Source of the DNA: Candidatus Kaiserbacteria bacterium
Lineage (GTDB): Bacteria > Patescibacteriota > Minisyncoccia > Phycocordibacterales > UBA12088
DNA length: 8,132 nucleotides
Assembly (NCBI GenBank): GCA_003561715.1
Contig: PWVU01000153.1
Coordinates: 1 to 8,132 of the forward strand
Reading direction: 5' to 3'
The notes beneath the pieces are model-generated. The model ran no database searches and had not been told where the DNA came from. It worked only from the letters and a program-made list of their open reading frames with translations. Position numbers and translations under genes: made by a program. This document shows, one piece after another, positions 1-6,720 of this stretch (positions are counted from its first letter, which is position 1; the number at the start of each line of letters is the position of its first letter).

Positions 1-50
1 ACTAGGATTTAGGCATTAGCTCAACCTTTTTATGCATACTTTGTATACAT

Positions 51-84
51 GCAATACGGCGCGCCATTAGGCGCGCCGTATTGC
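51..84 (-). terminator. Perfect 15-bp-stem hairpin (terminator-like), left module
   Basis: Positions 51-65 and 70-84 are exact reverse complements with a 4-nt loop (atta). The stem core is GGCGCGCC. No T-run follows on either strand, so a classical intrinsic terminator is not proven; the orientation given is a guess. A weaker imperfect hairpin (32-39 with 43-50, 7 of 8 pairs) abuts it on the left. It could terminate a gene outside the window, or be a structural element paired with the similar palindrome at 207-232. I see no gene in positions 1-50. Confidence 0.45.
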
Positions 85-105
85 TAACAACCAGAAACAA
101 GAAAC
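81..105. repeat. 25-bp intergenic repeat, copy 1
   Basis: This stretch matches positions 231-255 at 23 of 25 bases. The invariant core is caaccagaaacaagaaac (88-105). Both copies begin inside or at the edge of a perfect palindrome and lie on the same side of it. It is strongly strand-asymmetric, with almost only A, C and G on the plus strand. I do not know its function. Confidence 0.7.
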
Positions 106-206
106 CAACAACGAGTTTCAGAGCGCATGGGTTTGGATGTATTCGAGGCGTCGATGAGCTGTGCCTTTGAGCAAGAAATGAGGAAAACTGATTTACATAT
201 CAATGC

Positions 207-232
207 AAAACAACGACGCGCGTCGTTGTTTT
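207..232 (-). terminator. 26-bp perfect palindrome, likely terminator of the rpsF-ssb-rpsR unit
   Basis: The 26 bases are their own reverse complement. The centre is GC-rich (CGACGCGCGTCG) and the flank becomes TTGTTTT on either strand. On the minus strand the hairpin begins about 34 nt after the rpsR stop codon and ends in GTTGTTTT, which fits an intrinsic terminator with a short, interrupted U-tract. The symmetry means it could also act on plus-strand transcription. No further minus-strand gene follows inside the window. Confidence 0.65.
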
Positions 233-255
233 ACTAGCAACCAGAAACAAGAAAC
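231..255. repeat. 25-bp intergenic repeat, copy 2
   Basis: Second copy of the repeat at 81-105 (23 of 25 bases identical; core at 238-255). In the direction of rpsR transcription it is met before the palindrome at 207-232, just as copy 1 is met before the hairpin at 51-84. The two form a duplicated repeat-plus-hairpin module about 150 bp apart. Confidence 0.7.
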
Positions 256-266
256 GGAAAACGAAT

Positions 267-464
267 CTACTTTTCAACGTACGGAAGCAATCCCATAAAC
301 CGCGCACGCTTGACCGCGTTAGCAAATGCGCGCTGGGTGACCGCATCAAAATGCGTATACTTCGCTTTGCGCATACGCCCGTGCGGATTGATATGACGCG
401 CCAAGAACTCGATGTTCTTGTAGTCGATGTAGCGAATGCGTTGTTCTTGCTGTTGTTTTTTCAT
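267..464 (-). CDS. rpsR: Small ribosomal subunit protein bS18
   Basis: This 65-residue basic protein is bS18, which binds bS6 on the platform of the 30S subunit. The family pattern is visible throughout: IDYKNIEFL near residues 13-21, where the family reads IDYKDVxLL; then QRAFANAVKRARFMGLLPY near residues 44-62, matching the QRxLxxAIKRARxLALLPY signature. The length is within the usual 65-80 residue range. It starts at ATG 36 nt after the ssb stop and is the last gene of rpsF-ssb-rpsR, an order conserved across many bacteria. No Shine-Dalgarno sequence precedes the ATG. The rplI (bL9) gene that often follows in other bacteria is absent; the palindrome at 207-232 follows instead. Confidence 0.96.
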   Translation of the reverse strand: MKKQQQEQRIRYIDYKNIEFLARHINPHGRMRKAKYTHFDAVTQRAFANAVKRARFMGLLPYVEK

Positions 465-500
465 ACGTCGGTTCAGTGTGCGTAATGCATTTTCTAAGAA

Positions 501-947
501 TTAAAAAGGTATGTCGTCCGGGTTGATCTCCTCCTGCGGGTACTCGATCGCATCATCGCGCGGCTTGGTCTTTTGTTCGCCACCCTCGGCCGAATCGGCC
601 CGATCTTGAGATCCGCCACCTCCACCTTTGCCGCCAAACTGCACCCGGTCGGCTACGATCTCGGTGCGATACTTTTTCTGCCCATCTTGCTCCCAACTGC
701 GCGTCTGCATGCGACCTTCAACGTACGCTTGGTCGCCTTTTTTAAGATATTGCGCACTGGTCTCCGCGGCGCGCCCAAATACCACGATATTGTGATAGTC
801 CGCGCTTTCTTGCTTGACACCGTTCTGATCTTTCCAGACGCGATTGGTCGCAAGTGAGAAGGTCGTTACCTGCGTGCCCCCTGCGGTTGCGCGCATTTCC
901 GGATCACGAGTGAGATTGCCAATGACGAATGCTTTATTAAGGTACAT
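501..947 (-). CDS. ssb: Single-stranded DNA-binding protein
   Basis: SSB of 148 residues, coating single-stranded DNA during replication, recombination and repair. Residues 1-107 are the OB-fold, opening MYLNKAFVIGNLTRDPE and including the family block DYHNIVVFGRAAE (about 50-62) and YLKKGDQAYVEGRM (about 67-80). Residues about 106-112 are a poly-Gly linker start, followed by a disordered acidic region. The protein ends NPDDIPF, the conserved acidic C-terminal tip that recruits partner proteins. It starts 15 nt after rpsF and precedes rpsR, the classic bS6-SSB-bS18 arrangement. There is no recognisable Shine-Dalgarno site in the 15-nt gap, so its translation may be coupled to rpsF or use a non-SD mode. 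Confidence 0.97.
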   Translation of the reverse strand: MYLNKAFVIGNLTRDPEMRATAGGTQVTTFSLATNRVWKDQNGVKQESADYHNIVVFGRAAETSAQYLKKGDQAYVEGRMQTRSWEQDGQKKYRTEIVADRVQFGGKGGGGGSQDRADSAEGGEQKTKPRDDAIEYPQEEINPDDIPF

Positions 948-962
948 AGGCGTAAAAGGTGT

Positions 963-1544
963 TTACTTCGCTTCTTTCTCTTCTTCGTCGCCGATCAACT
1001 CTCCGATCGCTTTGTCTACTTCTTCTTCCGATATCTCGCCTTGCTCTTCTGTTGTTTGCTCACTTTCCCCCTCGCTCTCTTCACTCTCTTCTTCGTCTTC
1101 GGTGTGAAGCATCATTGAACCCTCTTTTTTAAAGGAGTAACTGGTAGAGGCGAGTGCATGAGCTCGATCGGTAACGACGACAATAGAGCGGAGAATGCTG
1201 TCATGCGCTTTCAGGAACGCTTCCACTTCGGCAAGCTTTGCAGGATCCATCTCGCAGAACATCCAGCCGAAATACGCGGTTGTATAACGATAGCGCTTAC
1301 CAAGCATAGCATGTGTCATCTCGTAGGCAAGATCGATGAGCTCGGGATAGGTTTCGTTGAGAATGAGCCCGCCGTGATCTTCCACCGCTTTACGCAGAGC
1401 GTCTACCGCGTCACCGCGAGCGTTCTCATCAAGCGAGGGAATCAGGTGATACCCGATCTCATAGATGCGCTTTTCATCTGTGTACGCAGACTCAACACTT
1501 TCGGCGCTTGGAGTCGTTGTTTCAGTTACTGTATCAGTTGTCAT
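963..1544 (-). CDS. rpsF: Small ribosomal subunit protein bS6, with Ser/Thr-rich N-terminus and long acidic tail
   Basis: bS6, the 30S platform partner of bS18. From the ATG at 1544 it is 193 residues, against about 95-135 in well-studied bacteria. The bS6 ferredoxin-like core lies at about residues 25-120: it begins KRIYEIGYHLIPSL and includes LAYEM and the RYTTAYFGWMFCEM strand, which replaces the family's YxNFxF-type strand. It is preceded by about 24 Thr/Ser-rich residues and followed by about 50 very acidic residues (from EDEEESEESEGESE to the end). A GTG 51 nt upstream (1595) would add 17 residues, but would put the candidate -10 box TATGGT (1560-1565) inside the coding region, so I prefer 1544. 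The gene lies 57 nt after tatD and heads rpsF-ssb-rpsR. Identity rests on weak core similarity plus a decisive gene context. Confidence 0.9.
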   Translation of the reverse strand: MTTDTVTETTTPSAESVESAYTDEKRIYEIGYHLIPSLDENARGDAVDALRKAVEDHGGLILNETYPELIDLAYEMTHAMLGKRYRYTTAYFGWMFCEMDPAKLAEVEAFLKAHDSILRSIVVVTDRAHALASTSYSFKKEGSMMLHTEDEEESEESEGESEQTTEEQGEISEEEVDKAIGELIGDEEEKEAK

Positions 1545-1559
1545 AGGTGCTCGCAGGGT

Positions 1560-1565
1560 ACCATA
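1560..1565 (-). promoter_or_regulatory. Candidate -10 box upstream of rpsF
   Basis: The minus-strand hexamer TATGGT lies 15 nt before the rpsF ATG, in the only spacer longer than about 36 nt between tatD and rpsR. It would predict a start site about 9 nt upstream of the ATG. No convincing -35 box is at 16-18 bp, so this is a tentative internal promoter allowing ribosomal-protein expression independent of metG. Confidence 0.3.
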
Positions 1566-1601
1566 CCTGTAGCGCTTCCGCAAGATTACGGGCACTATGT
1601 C

Positions 1602-2390
1602 TTATTCCAACGCAAAGAGTCGCTTCGTATTACCAAGCAACGTATGCGCACATTCGTCAATCGACGCCCCTTTTATTTCGGCAATACGCCCCACCACCTC
1701 TTCCACCATCCACGGCACGCATTGCTTGCCGCGGTGAGGCACAGGAGCGACAAAGGGCGCATCAGTCTCTGCATGCATGCGCTCGGGCGGCGCGTAGGCA
1801 ATGACCGCATCATACTCTCGCGCAAAGGTGATCACGCCGGTAAACGAAATGGTGAAATCAAGATCGAAGAATTGCTTGGCAACCTCGGTGTCACCTGCAA
1901 AGAAATGACTATTGCCACGAAGTGACGGGTATTTCTTTTTGTAGGAAGAAAGTATGTCGAGCGCGTCATGGTAGGCGTCAAGCGTGCCGCGGCTCGGGCG
2001 GATGTGGAGCATAAGCGGCAGATCGTGCGCAAGTGCACACTCGATCTGCGCCTCAAAGAGAGAACGTTGTGCGCGGCGCGCAGCGACAGCATCATCCGCT
2101 CGAAAGTAATCAAACCCGCACTCCCCCACTGCCACCGTGCGCGGATGGGCAAGAAGCGAACCATACTCTGCGGCAGCAAACCCCTCATGGAGATTCTCCG
2201 GATGCACACCCACGCACGCCCACACGAGTGCGGAGCGCTCAGCTAACGCAACCACCCGCTGTGAGCTCACCAGATCGGTACCGATCGAGATAGTACCGAT
2301 CTGTTTCTCCGCCATGATCGCCAGTACTTCATCGCGGTTCTCGTCGAAATAATCGTCCGCAAGATGCGAGTGAATGTCGATGCTTCGCAT
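1602..2390 (-). CDS. tatD: TatD-family metal-dependent hydrolase / DNase
   Basis: A complete 262-residue TatD-family amidohydrolase-fold enzyme; characterised members are Mg-dependent 3'-5' exonucleases or DNases. All metal-site motifs are visible: HxH at H7/H9 (DIHSHL), the GExGxDY glutamate at E90 (VGECGFDYF), LHIR with H129, HFFAGD with H162, and the TDAPFVAP aspartate at D210. Length is typical (about 255-265). The ATG at 2390 gives an N-terminus ending in the expected IDxHxH, and there is no upstream alternative. It lies 24 nt after the two-TM protein gene and near metG; tatD next to metG is a common bacterial arrangement. A CATACT hexamer lies 2 nt from the ATG, too close to be its promoter, so co-transcription with metG is more likely. 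Substrate within the family is uncertain. Confidence 0.95.
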   Translation of the reverse strand: MRSIDIHSHLADDYFDENRDEVLAIMAEKQIGTISIGTDLVSSQRVVALAERSALVWACVGVHPENLHEGFAAAEYGSLLAHPRTVAVGECGFDYFRADDAVAARRAQRSLFEAQIECALAHDLPLMLHIRPSRGTLDAYHDALDILSSYKKKYPSLRGNSHFFAGDTEVAKQFFDLDFTISFTGVITFAREYDAVIAYAPPERMHAETDAPFVAPVPHRGKQCVPWMVEEVVGRIAEIKGASIDECAHTLLGNTKRLFALE

Positions 2391-2414
2391 AGAGTATGAA
2401 AATTCAATTCGGTA

Positions 2415-2675
2415 TCATTTGACCGCATCAACGTAGCGCGACCAAACGCGGCGCGCATACGTCAGGGATAACGTGGAGAGAAGGTAGCCTCCCGTCGGTA
2501 TGCATGCACTCAAAAAAGCGACTTCAACGCCAATACTTGTCATCCAAGCATAAGCAACTATATAGGTGATCGTTGCGATGCAGAGCCTTCGAAACCAGCT
2601 GGTTTCCCATCGCTTATGCGCATCAACAATGCGATTGCGATTCTCAAGCGCTGAAATTCGTTGTTCACTATCCAT
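2415..2675 (-). CDS. Small conserved membrane protein, short coiled coil plus two TM helices
   Basis: 86 residues, no assigned function. Residues 1-25 are charged and helical (DSEQRISALENRNRIVDAHK), a likely short coiled coil. They are followed by WETSWFRR and two hydrophobic segments, about residues 31-47 and 50-71, with a basic C-terminal end (ARRVWSRYVDAVK). The layout resembles small two-TM proteins I recall from Patescibacteria and archaea with the same N-terminal helix plus WETSW-type motif, but I cannot name a family. It starts 16 nt after the metG stop and ends 24 nt before tatD, so it is almost certainly co-transcribed with them. The 16-nt gap holds ACCTCCT, the complement of a Shine-Dalgarno sequence, rather than a ribosome-binding site. 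Confidence 0.8.
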   Translation of the reverse strand: MDSEQRISALENRNRIVDAHKRWETSWFRRLCIATITYIVAYAWMTSIGVEVAFLSACIPTGGYLLSTLSLTYARRVWSRYVDAVK

Positions 2676-2691
2676 TGATCAGGAGGAGGTG

Positions 2692-4125
2692 TTACTCTTT
2701 TCGCGCAAATAAATTCTCGGGCTTTTTGTTCTCCGCAATAGCGGTCTGTATCTTCCCTGCGCTTTCGGGCAAGAACGGCTCGAGCATATGCGCAATGATC
2801 GACAATCGCTGAACCAATTCCGCTATGATGGCGCGCGCGCCTTCGCGGTCGATCTTCACGATCTTGAACGGCTGGGTCTCTTGAATATATGCATCGAGCT
2901 TCCCGATATCTTCCCATGCTATGTCCGCCGCGCGCTGAATATTGTACTGCGCAAATGCCTCTTCATATCCGTTAGGAAATGGAAACTTCTTGATCGAAAC
3001 CGGCTCTTCAAGATACTTTTCCGCCATCGTCATGATGCGCGCGGCGAGATTGCCCAAGCCGTTGGCGAGATTGGCATTGTATACCTCTTTGAATGTCTCG
3101 TGCGTAATATCACCATCCTCAAAAGGCGAAACCTCTCGTGCCAGATAGTAGCGCACCGCTTCCGCTCCATACTCGTCGATCAACTCGACCGGGTCGATCA
3201 CGTTACCAAGCGACTTACTCATCTTGCGCCCGCCGGAGGTGATCATACCGTGGACCAAGATCGCGCGCGGCAAGGGCAATCCCGCCGAAAGAAGCATGGC
3301 AGGCCAAATGGCGGCATGAAAGCGCAAAATATCCTTGCCCACCACGTGCAGATTTGCCGGCCAAAATTGCTGGAGCAGGGCGGAGTCGGATCGTCCGTAG
3401 CCAAGCGCGGTAATGTAATTGGTAAGCGCATCGCACCATACATACATTTTTTGCGATGGATCATTCGGCACCGGCACACCAAGGGTCACCTTTTCCGCCG
3501 GTCGCGAAAAGCTCACATCGGTAAGTCCTTCGCGCAGAAGCGCGAGTATCTCAGCTTTTCTTGAGGCAGGGATGATCTGTAGCTCATCCGACTCGATCTT
3601 CGCGCGGATCACGTCGGTATATTTAGAAAGGCGGAAGAAGTAGTTTTCTTCTTCAACAACGTGCGGCGCCTCATCATGATCGGGACACAAGCCGCCCGGT
3701 CGCAAGTCTTTCTCGGTGACAAAACTCTCGGCGCCGACACAGTACAACCCTCGATATGTTTGCTTGTATATATCACCCGACTTCACCAATTGCTCCCACA
3801 TCGCTTGCGCCCCCGGCCAATGCGCCACCTGATCGCTTGTGCGAATGAATTGGTCGTGTGATATGTGCAAGCGCTCGTAGAGCGATTCAAATTCGGCAAC
3901 CACTGAGTCGAGATACTCGATGGGGTCGATACCCCGCTGTACCGCCTCACGCACAACCTTCTCGGTATTTTCATCCGCGCCTGAGAGAAAGTAGGTCCTG
4001 TCACCTTTGATGCGATGGTAGCGGGCGATGATATCACACAATGTCGTGGTGTACGCATGCCCCATGTGGAGCTTTGCGTTGGGATAATAGATTGGCGTGG
4101 TGATGTAGAAGGTTGGGTGTTGCAT
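2692..4125 (-). CDS. metG: Methionyl-tRNA synthetase, compact form
   Basis: Class I aminoacyl-tRNA synthetase charging tRNA-Met; 477 residues. The ATP-binding HIGH motif is HMGH at residues 20-23, after YITTPIYYPNAKL; the KMSKS loop is at 301-305 (GRKMSKSLGNVIDP). FLSGADENTEK (46-56) and YVWCDALTNY (228-237) are typical of the methionine pocket. The helical anticodon-binding domain covers about 345-465. The protein stops there, without the C-terminal EMAP-II/Arc1p-like tRNA-binding domain seen in longer forms such as E. coli's. The zinc knuckle has C129, C147 and H150, but Ala replaces Cys at position 132. The ATG at 4125 lies 10 nt after a TATACT box. It heads a close-packed run through rpsR. 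Confidence 0.97.
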   Translation of the reverse strand: MQHPTFYITTPIYYPNAKLHMGHAYTTTLCDIIARYHRIKGDRTYFLSGADENTEKVVREAVQRGIDPIEYLDSVVAEFESLYERLHISHDQFIRTSDQVAHWPGAQAMWEQLVKSGDIYKQTYRGLYCVGAESFVTEKDLRPGGLCPDHDEAPHVVEEENYFFRLSKYTDVIRAKIESDELQIIPASRKAEILALLREGLTDVSFSRPAEKVTLGVPVPNDPSQKMYVWCDALTNYITALGYGRSDSALLQQFWPANLHVVGKDILRFHAAIWPAMLLSAGLPLPRAILVHGMITSGGRKMSKSLGNVIDPVELIDEYGAEAVRYYLAREVSPFEDGDITHETFKEVYNANLANGLGNLAARIMTMAEKYLEEPVSIKKFPFPNGYEEAFAQYNIQRAADIAWEDIGKLDAYIQETQPFKIVKIDREGARAIIAELVQRLSIIAHMLEPFLPESAGKIQTAIAENKKPENLFARKE

Positions 4126-4135
4126 ATGTATGAGA

Positions 4136-4141
4136 AGTATA
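4136..4141 (-). promoter_or_regulatory. -10 box (TATACT) of metG, near-leaderless start
   Basis: The minus-strand TATACT differs from consensus at one base and lies 10 nt before the metG ATG, predicting a 5' leader of about 4 nt. No good -35 hexamer is present at 16-18 bp. It lies in the 42-nt gap after the AI-2E gene. Confidence 0.55.
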
Positions 4142-4167
4142 CCGCAAGTGGTGTGCTTGGCGTATGC

Positions 4168-5250
4168 CTAGGCGCGTGTAGTTTCGGAATCAGGGGTCGC
4201 GTGTTCCGGCACCACCTCGCTCACCTCAACACGCTCAGGCTGGAGATCCAGCACCAACTCGCGTAAGACCGCCGCGATCGGCACACCCAACACAATACCC
4301 CAAAATCCCGCCAACTGCCCGCCGATAATGATCGAAAGCACGACCAACACAGGCGGTACGCCAATGATCTTGGTCACCACGAGCGGGTAGATTATATTCC
4401 CTTGTACCTGATTGATAATGATGTAGTAACCCACCACAATGAGCGCGAGCGTCGTGCCGCCATCGATAAAGGCGAGCGCGATCGCAGGGACCGCCGCCAA
4501 GATGGAGCCAAAGACCGGAATGAGCTCGAGCACGCCGGCGGCGATCGCGAGCAGAAGCGGGTAGCGCACACCCAAGATCGACATGCCGATATAGACCAGC
4601 ACGGCGATAAAGAGTGAGAGAATGATCTGCCCTTGCAACCAACGTCCGATCTTGTACTGCGAGCGCCGCCACAGATCAAGGATATATCCCTGGTGTTTTT
4701 GCGGCGTAACCAGTTTAAGAAAATCGGAAATGCCTCGCTCCTGCACGGTAAAATAGAATGATAGTACGACAATGAACACAAACGACAGCACGCCGCCAAA
4801 AACGCGTGAGGCGGCATTCACCACACCGGCGGCGCTCGCACCGAACACCTGCTGTAATTCACGCAGTGATTCCACGAACGTGGGCGCGACCGGCTCAACC
4901 TCAAGCGGCAAATCACTTCCAAGCGAGCCCGAGAGTGCGTTAAGGGTGGCAGGCAAGGTCTCTATAAAAACAGTGGTCTCCGCCAAGAGAGGTGGTAAGA
5001 ACACGTAGAAGAGCATTACCAAAAACGATATGAGCGATATATAGATAAGAACGACGCTTGCCACTCGCGGAATCCTATAGCGCACAAGCAATCCCACCAA
5101 GGGCTCTATTGCCGAGGCAACAACGATCGCGGTGAAGATGATAAGAAGTGTCTGCCACAGCGCAAAGACCAGTGCGGTCGCAACAAGCACCGCCACGACC
5201 ATAAAGACCGTTCCGGGAGTGATCGTTATCGCTATCGGGCGCTCTTGCAT
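4168..5250 (-). CDS. AI-2E family transporter-like membrane protein
   Basis: Polytopic inner-membrane protein of the AI-2E (PF01594, YdiK/PerM/TqsA) family, 360 residues from the ATG at 5250. Two or three hydrophobic helices fill about residues 11-80, followed by an extra-membrane segment (about 85-145). Five further helices run from about 145 to 335. Family hallmarks are LELIPVFGSILAAVPA, the QVQGNIIYPLVVTKIIGV block, and GFWGIVLGVPIAAVLREL near the end. The C-terminal tail is polar and acidic. Characterised members export the quorum signal AI-2 or act as Na+/H+ antiporters, so the actual substrate cannot be read from sequence. A GTG start 18 nt upstream is possible but overlaps the good TATGAT box, so the ATG at 5250 is preferred. 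No signal-synthesis gene (luxS) is nearby. Confidence 0.93.
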   Translation of the reverse strand: MQERPIAITITPGTVFMVVAVLVATALVFALWQTLLIIFTAIVVASAIEPLVGLLVRYRIPRVASVVLIYISLISFLVMLFYVFLPPLLAETTVFIETLPATLNALSGSLGSDLPLEVEPVAPTFVESLRELQQVFGASAAGVVNAASRVFGGVLSFVFIVVLSFYFTVQERGISDFLKLVTPQKHQGYILDLWRRSQYKIGRWLQGQIILSLFIAVLVYIGMSILGVRYPLLLAIAAGVLELIPVFGSILAAVPAIALAFIDGGTTLALIVVGYYIIINQVQGNIIYPLVVTKIIGVPPVLVVLSIIIGGQLAGFWGIVLGVPIAAVLRELVLDLQPERVEVSEVVPEHATPDSETTRA

Positions 5251-5256
5251 GCGGGC

Positions 5257-5262
5257 ATCATA
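5257..5262 (-). promoter_or_regulatory. Extended -10 box (TGT-TATGAT), leaderless start of the AI-2E gene
   Basis: TATGAT, preceded by TGT (extended -10 form), ends 6 nt before the ATG at 5250. A start site 7 nt downstream of the box falls on the A of that ATG, i.e. a leaderless transcript. No clear -35 box. The 126-nt gap back to the photolyase-like gene also holds two small inverted repeats (5289-5293 with 5300-5304; 5306-5311 with 5315-5320), without a T-run. Confidence 0.55.
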
Positions 5263-5376
5263 ACACACTTAACGGCTTTTCATACGCCCACCAGTATCGT
5301 GGTGATCACATCTTATGTGACTAACGCACGAGAGCATAACACGCACGAGCTGGGAAATGTGAACACAATAAGAGGT

Positions 5377-6465
5377 TTACATAGAGCGCTGACAAGCGCG
5401 CCAGTAGGAAAAGAAGCTCGGGTAGTAGCCACTGACAGACGGAAAGAGTCGGTCGGGCTCGTCACCGATACCCGGCCACTCAGCATGAGTCGGATGCGCG
5501 AGATGACGAATAGGTGGCGACTGAAAGAAGAGTACGTCTTTTGCATTTGCATATACGATTTTGATCGATGGAATCTGAGTGCGCGCGACGGTGGTTATAA
5601 ACTCAAGCACGCCTGAAGAGACGGGAAAACGATCGAACCACCGAGGCTCTATAAGCAAGATGCGCTCGCCCGGCTCGTCGGCTCGCCAATCGGGATTGAG
5701 TGTCCATGGACTATAGAGGAACACCGCCATGGCTGACCGATCGTATGTGTCGCTTTCTCCGTAGCGCGTGTGATACTCAAATGGCGTCGTTGCCAGAAGC
5801 GGTTCGGGAATCGGTCCGTTCCCCACCTCCTCTCGAGGCATCGTAAGATACGTACGCGGTTCTGTTTCGTTACTGCACACATGTATGACGGCTTGGTTTG
5901 CTACATAGCGTTTGCTCGCATTGGTACCGGCGACCCACTGCCACGACAGCATATTGGAAGCCAGATCACCATCGTATAAATGATAGTATAACCAGCGGCT
6001 ATGCGGGTACCAATGCCCTTTTCTGACATTACACGCCGGCATGGCAGTCCACATCCGTGCATGATTGTGCATGTACCCTGTCTCATAGAGTTCACGAATT
6101 GCTGCATCAATCACCGCAATACCCGTCTTGGCTTCGGTGATAGCCGAAACAAGATCAGTATGCACCCAATCGTCACGAGGAAATCTGAGATCACTAAAAA
6201 TATCCTCTCCTCGCGCTTCCCAAACACGTTGCCAATACTCCCGCCACGCCAATTCTTGGATATACTTCTCCGCTGTTTTGACGGAATATCGCTTCAACAC
6301 CACCTGACGAATTTCCGGAAGTGTAATAACACCTCGCGTGATAAATCGTGAAAGTTTGGACACCGACCCCGAGAGATGATTGCGAGTTTTGGCATATGCC
6401 GCTACATCAAAAGACTCTACACGCTTGAGCAATTCCGCTTTAGTTTTTGTCGCAGGCAATACCAT
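5377..6465 (-). CDS. Cryptochrome/photolyase-like FAD-binding protein without N-terminal antenna domain
   Basis: 362 residues from the ATG at 6465. Residues about 25-235 match the helical FAD-binding domain of the DNA photolyase/cryptochrome class: KLSRFITRGVI (37-47; family LSPYLxxGxIS), ELAWREYW (71-78), TGIAVIDAAIRELYETGYMHNHARM (114-138), DGDLASN (165-171) and SWQWVAGT (174-181), the last holding the tryptophan adjacent to flavin. The roughly 130-residue Rossmann-type antenna domain that normally comes first is absent: the FAD domain starts near the ATG. Instead, about 115 C-terminal residues form an alpha/beta-looking stretch (GERILLIEPRWFDRF at about 266-280, then IKIVYANAKDVLF) and end FPSVSGYYPSFFSYWRAC. 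I recall a similar tail in Bacteroidetes photolyase-like proteins, unverified. DNA repair or light sensing is plausible. An in-frame upstream extension to 6585 would swallow the TATACT box, so it is rejected. Confidence 0.88.
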   Translation of the reverse strand: MVLPATKTKAELLKRVESFDVAAYAKTRNHLSGSVSKLSRFITRGVITLPEIRQVVLKRYSVKTAEKYIQELAWREYWQRVWEARGEDIFSDLRFPRDDWVHTDLVSAITEAKTGIAVIDAAIRELYETGYMHNHARMWTAMPACNVRKGHWYPHSRWLYYHLYDGDLASNMLSWQWVAGTNASKRYVANQAVIHVCSNETEPRTYLTMPREEVGNGPIPEPLLATTPFEYHTRYGESDTYDRSAMAVFLYSPWTLNPDWRADEPGERILLIEPRWFDRFPVSSGVLEFITTVARTQIPSIKIVYANAKDVLFFQSPPIRHLAHPTHAEWPGIGDEPDRLFPSVSGYYPSFFSYWRACQRSM

Positions 6466-6473
6466 ACAACAAA

Positions 6474-6479
6474 AGTATA
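6474..6479 (-). promoter_or_regulatory. Extended -10 box (TGC-TATACT) of the photolyase-like gene, near-leaderless
   Basis: TATACT with an upstream TGC lies 8 nt before the ATG at 6465, predicting a leader of about 2 nt. No good -35 hexamer is seen, as expected for extended -10 promoters. Confidence 0.6.
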
Positions 6480-6720
6480 GCAAAATACGAGGATGCGGCA
6501 GATCGTCACCAAACCGATCTTCGAAGTTGAACAGTAATCGACCTTGAAGGATTCGATGAGCACATCCGGCATCGCCTGTGACCAACTAGCAAGAGAGCCG
6601 TCGGTAGCGACTTACCTTTTTCACACCGTGCCACAAAACTCCGTATTGTATCTGGATTAAATTGTCCTTGTCTCAATCACTCAGCACTGGCAGTGAAGTT
6701 GGTTTTGTAAGCATTACCAC
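6480..6720. other. Intergenic stretch with no recognised gene
   Basis: About 240 bp between the photolyase-like promoter and the hsdS remnant. A 56-codon minus-strand frame (6506-6676, TTG start) is open and begins LRQGQFNPDTIRSFV, but matches nothing I know, and its second half is low-quality Ser/Arg-rich sequence. No tRNA, array or strong hairpin is visible. It may be eroded DNA from the same lost restriction locus as the flanking hsdS tails. Confidence 0.4.

Noticed and set aside
127..237. 36-codon plus-strand ORF starting MGLDVFEASMSCAFEQ
   Set aside because: It runs through the second palindrome and repeat, has no ribosome site or promoter, and resembles nothing known; taken as chance.
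1..266. CRISPR-like array suggested by two repeats and palindromes
   Set aside because: Only two copies of the repeat, 150 bp apart; the intervening DNA is not a spacer of uniform length and no cas gene is present.
1158..1925. 255-codon plus-strand ORF antisense to rpsF and tatD
   Set aside because: It spans two well-supported minus-strand genes and their spacer, with no domain signature of its own.
2393..2398. CATACT as a -10 box for tatD
   Set aside because: It ends 2 nt before the ATG, so transcription would start inside the gene.
2681..2690. Perfect plus-strand Shine-Dalgarno-like run AGGAGGAGGT
   Set aside because: The frame that could follow (GTG at 2689) stops after seven codons and no other suitable start is nearby. 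On the coding strand it is just the metG/two-TM gene spacer (ACCTCCTCCT).
2788..3564. 258-codon plus-strand ORF antisense to metG
   Set aside because: It lies wholly inside metG, which has both catalytic motifs and full family similarity. Long antisense frames are common in GC-balanced coding DNA.
6466..6585. 40-residue N-terminal extension of the photolyase-like protein
   Set aside because: Non-standard start codon, no family similarity, and it contains the extended -10 box TGC-TATACT positioned for the ATG at 6465.
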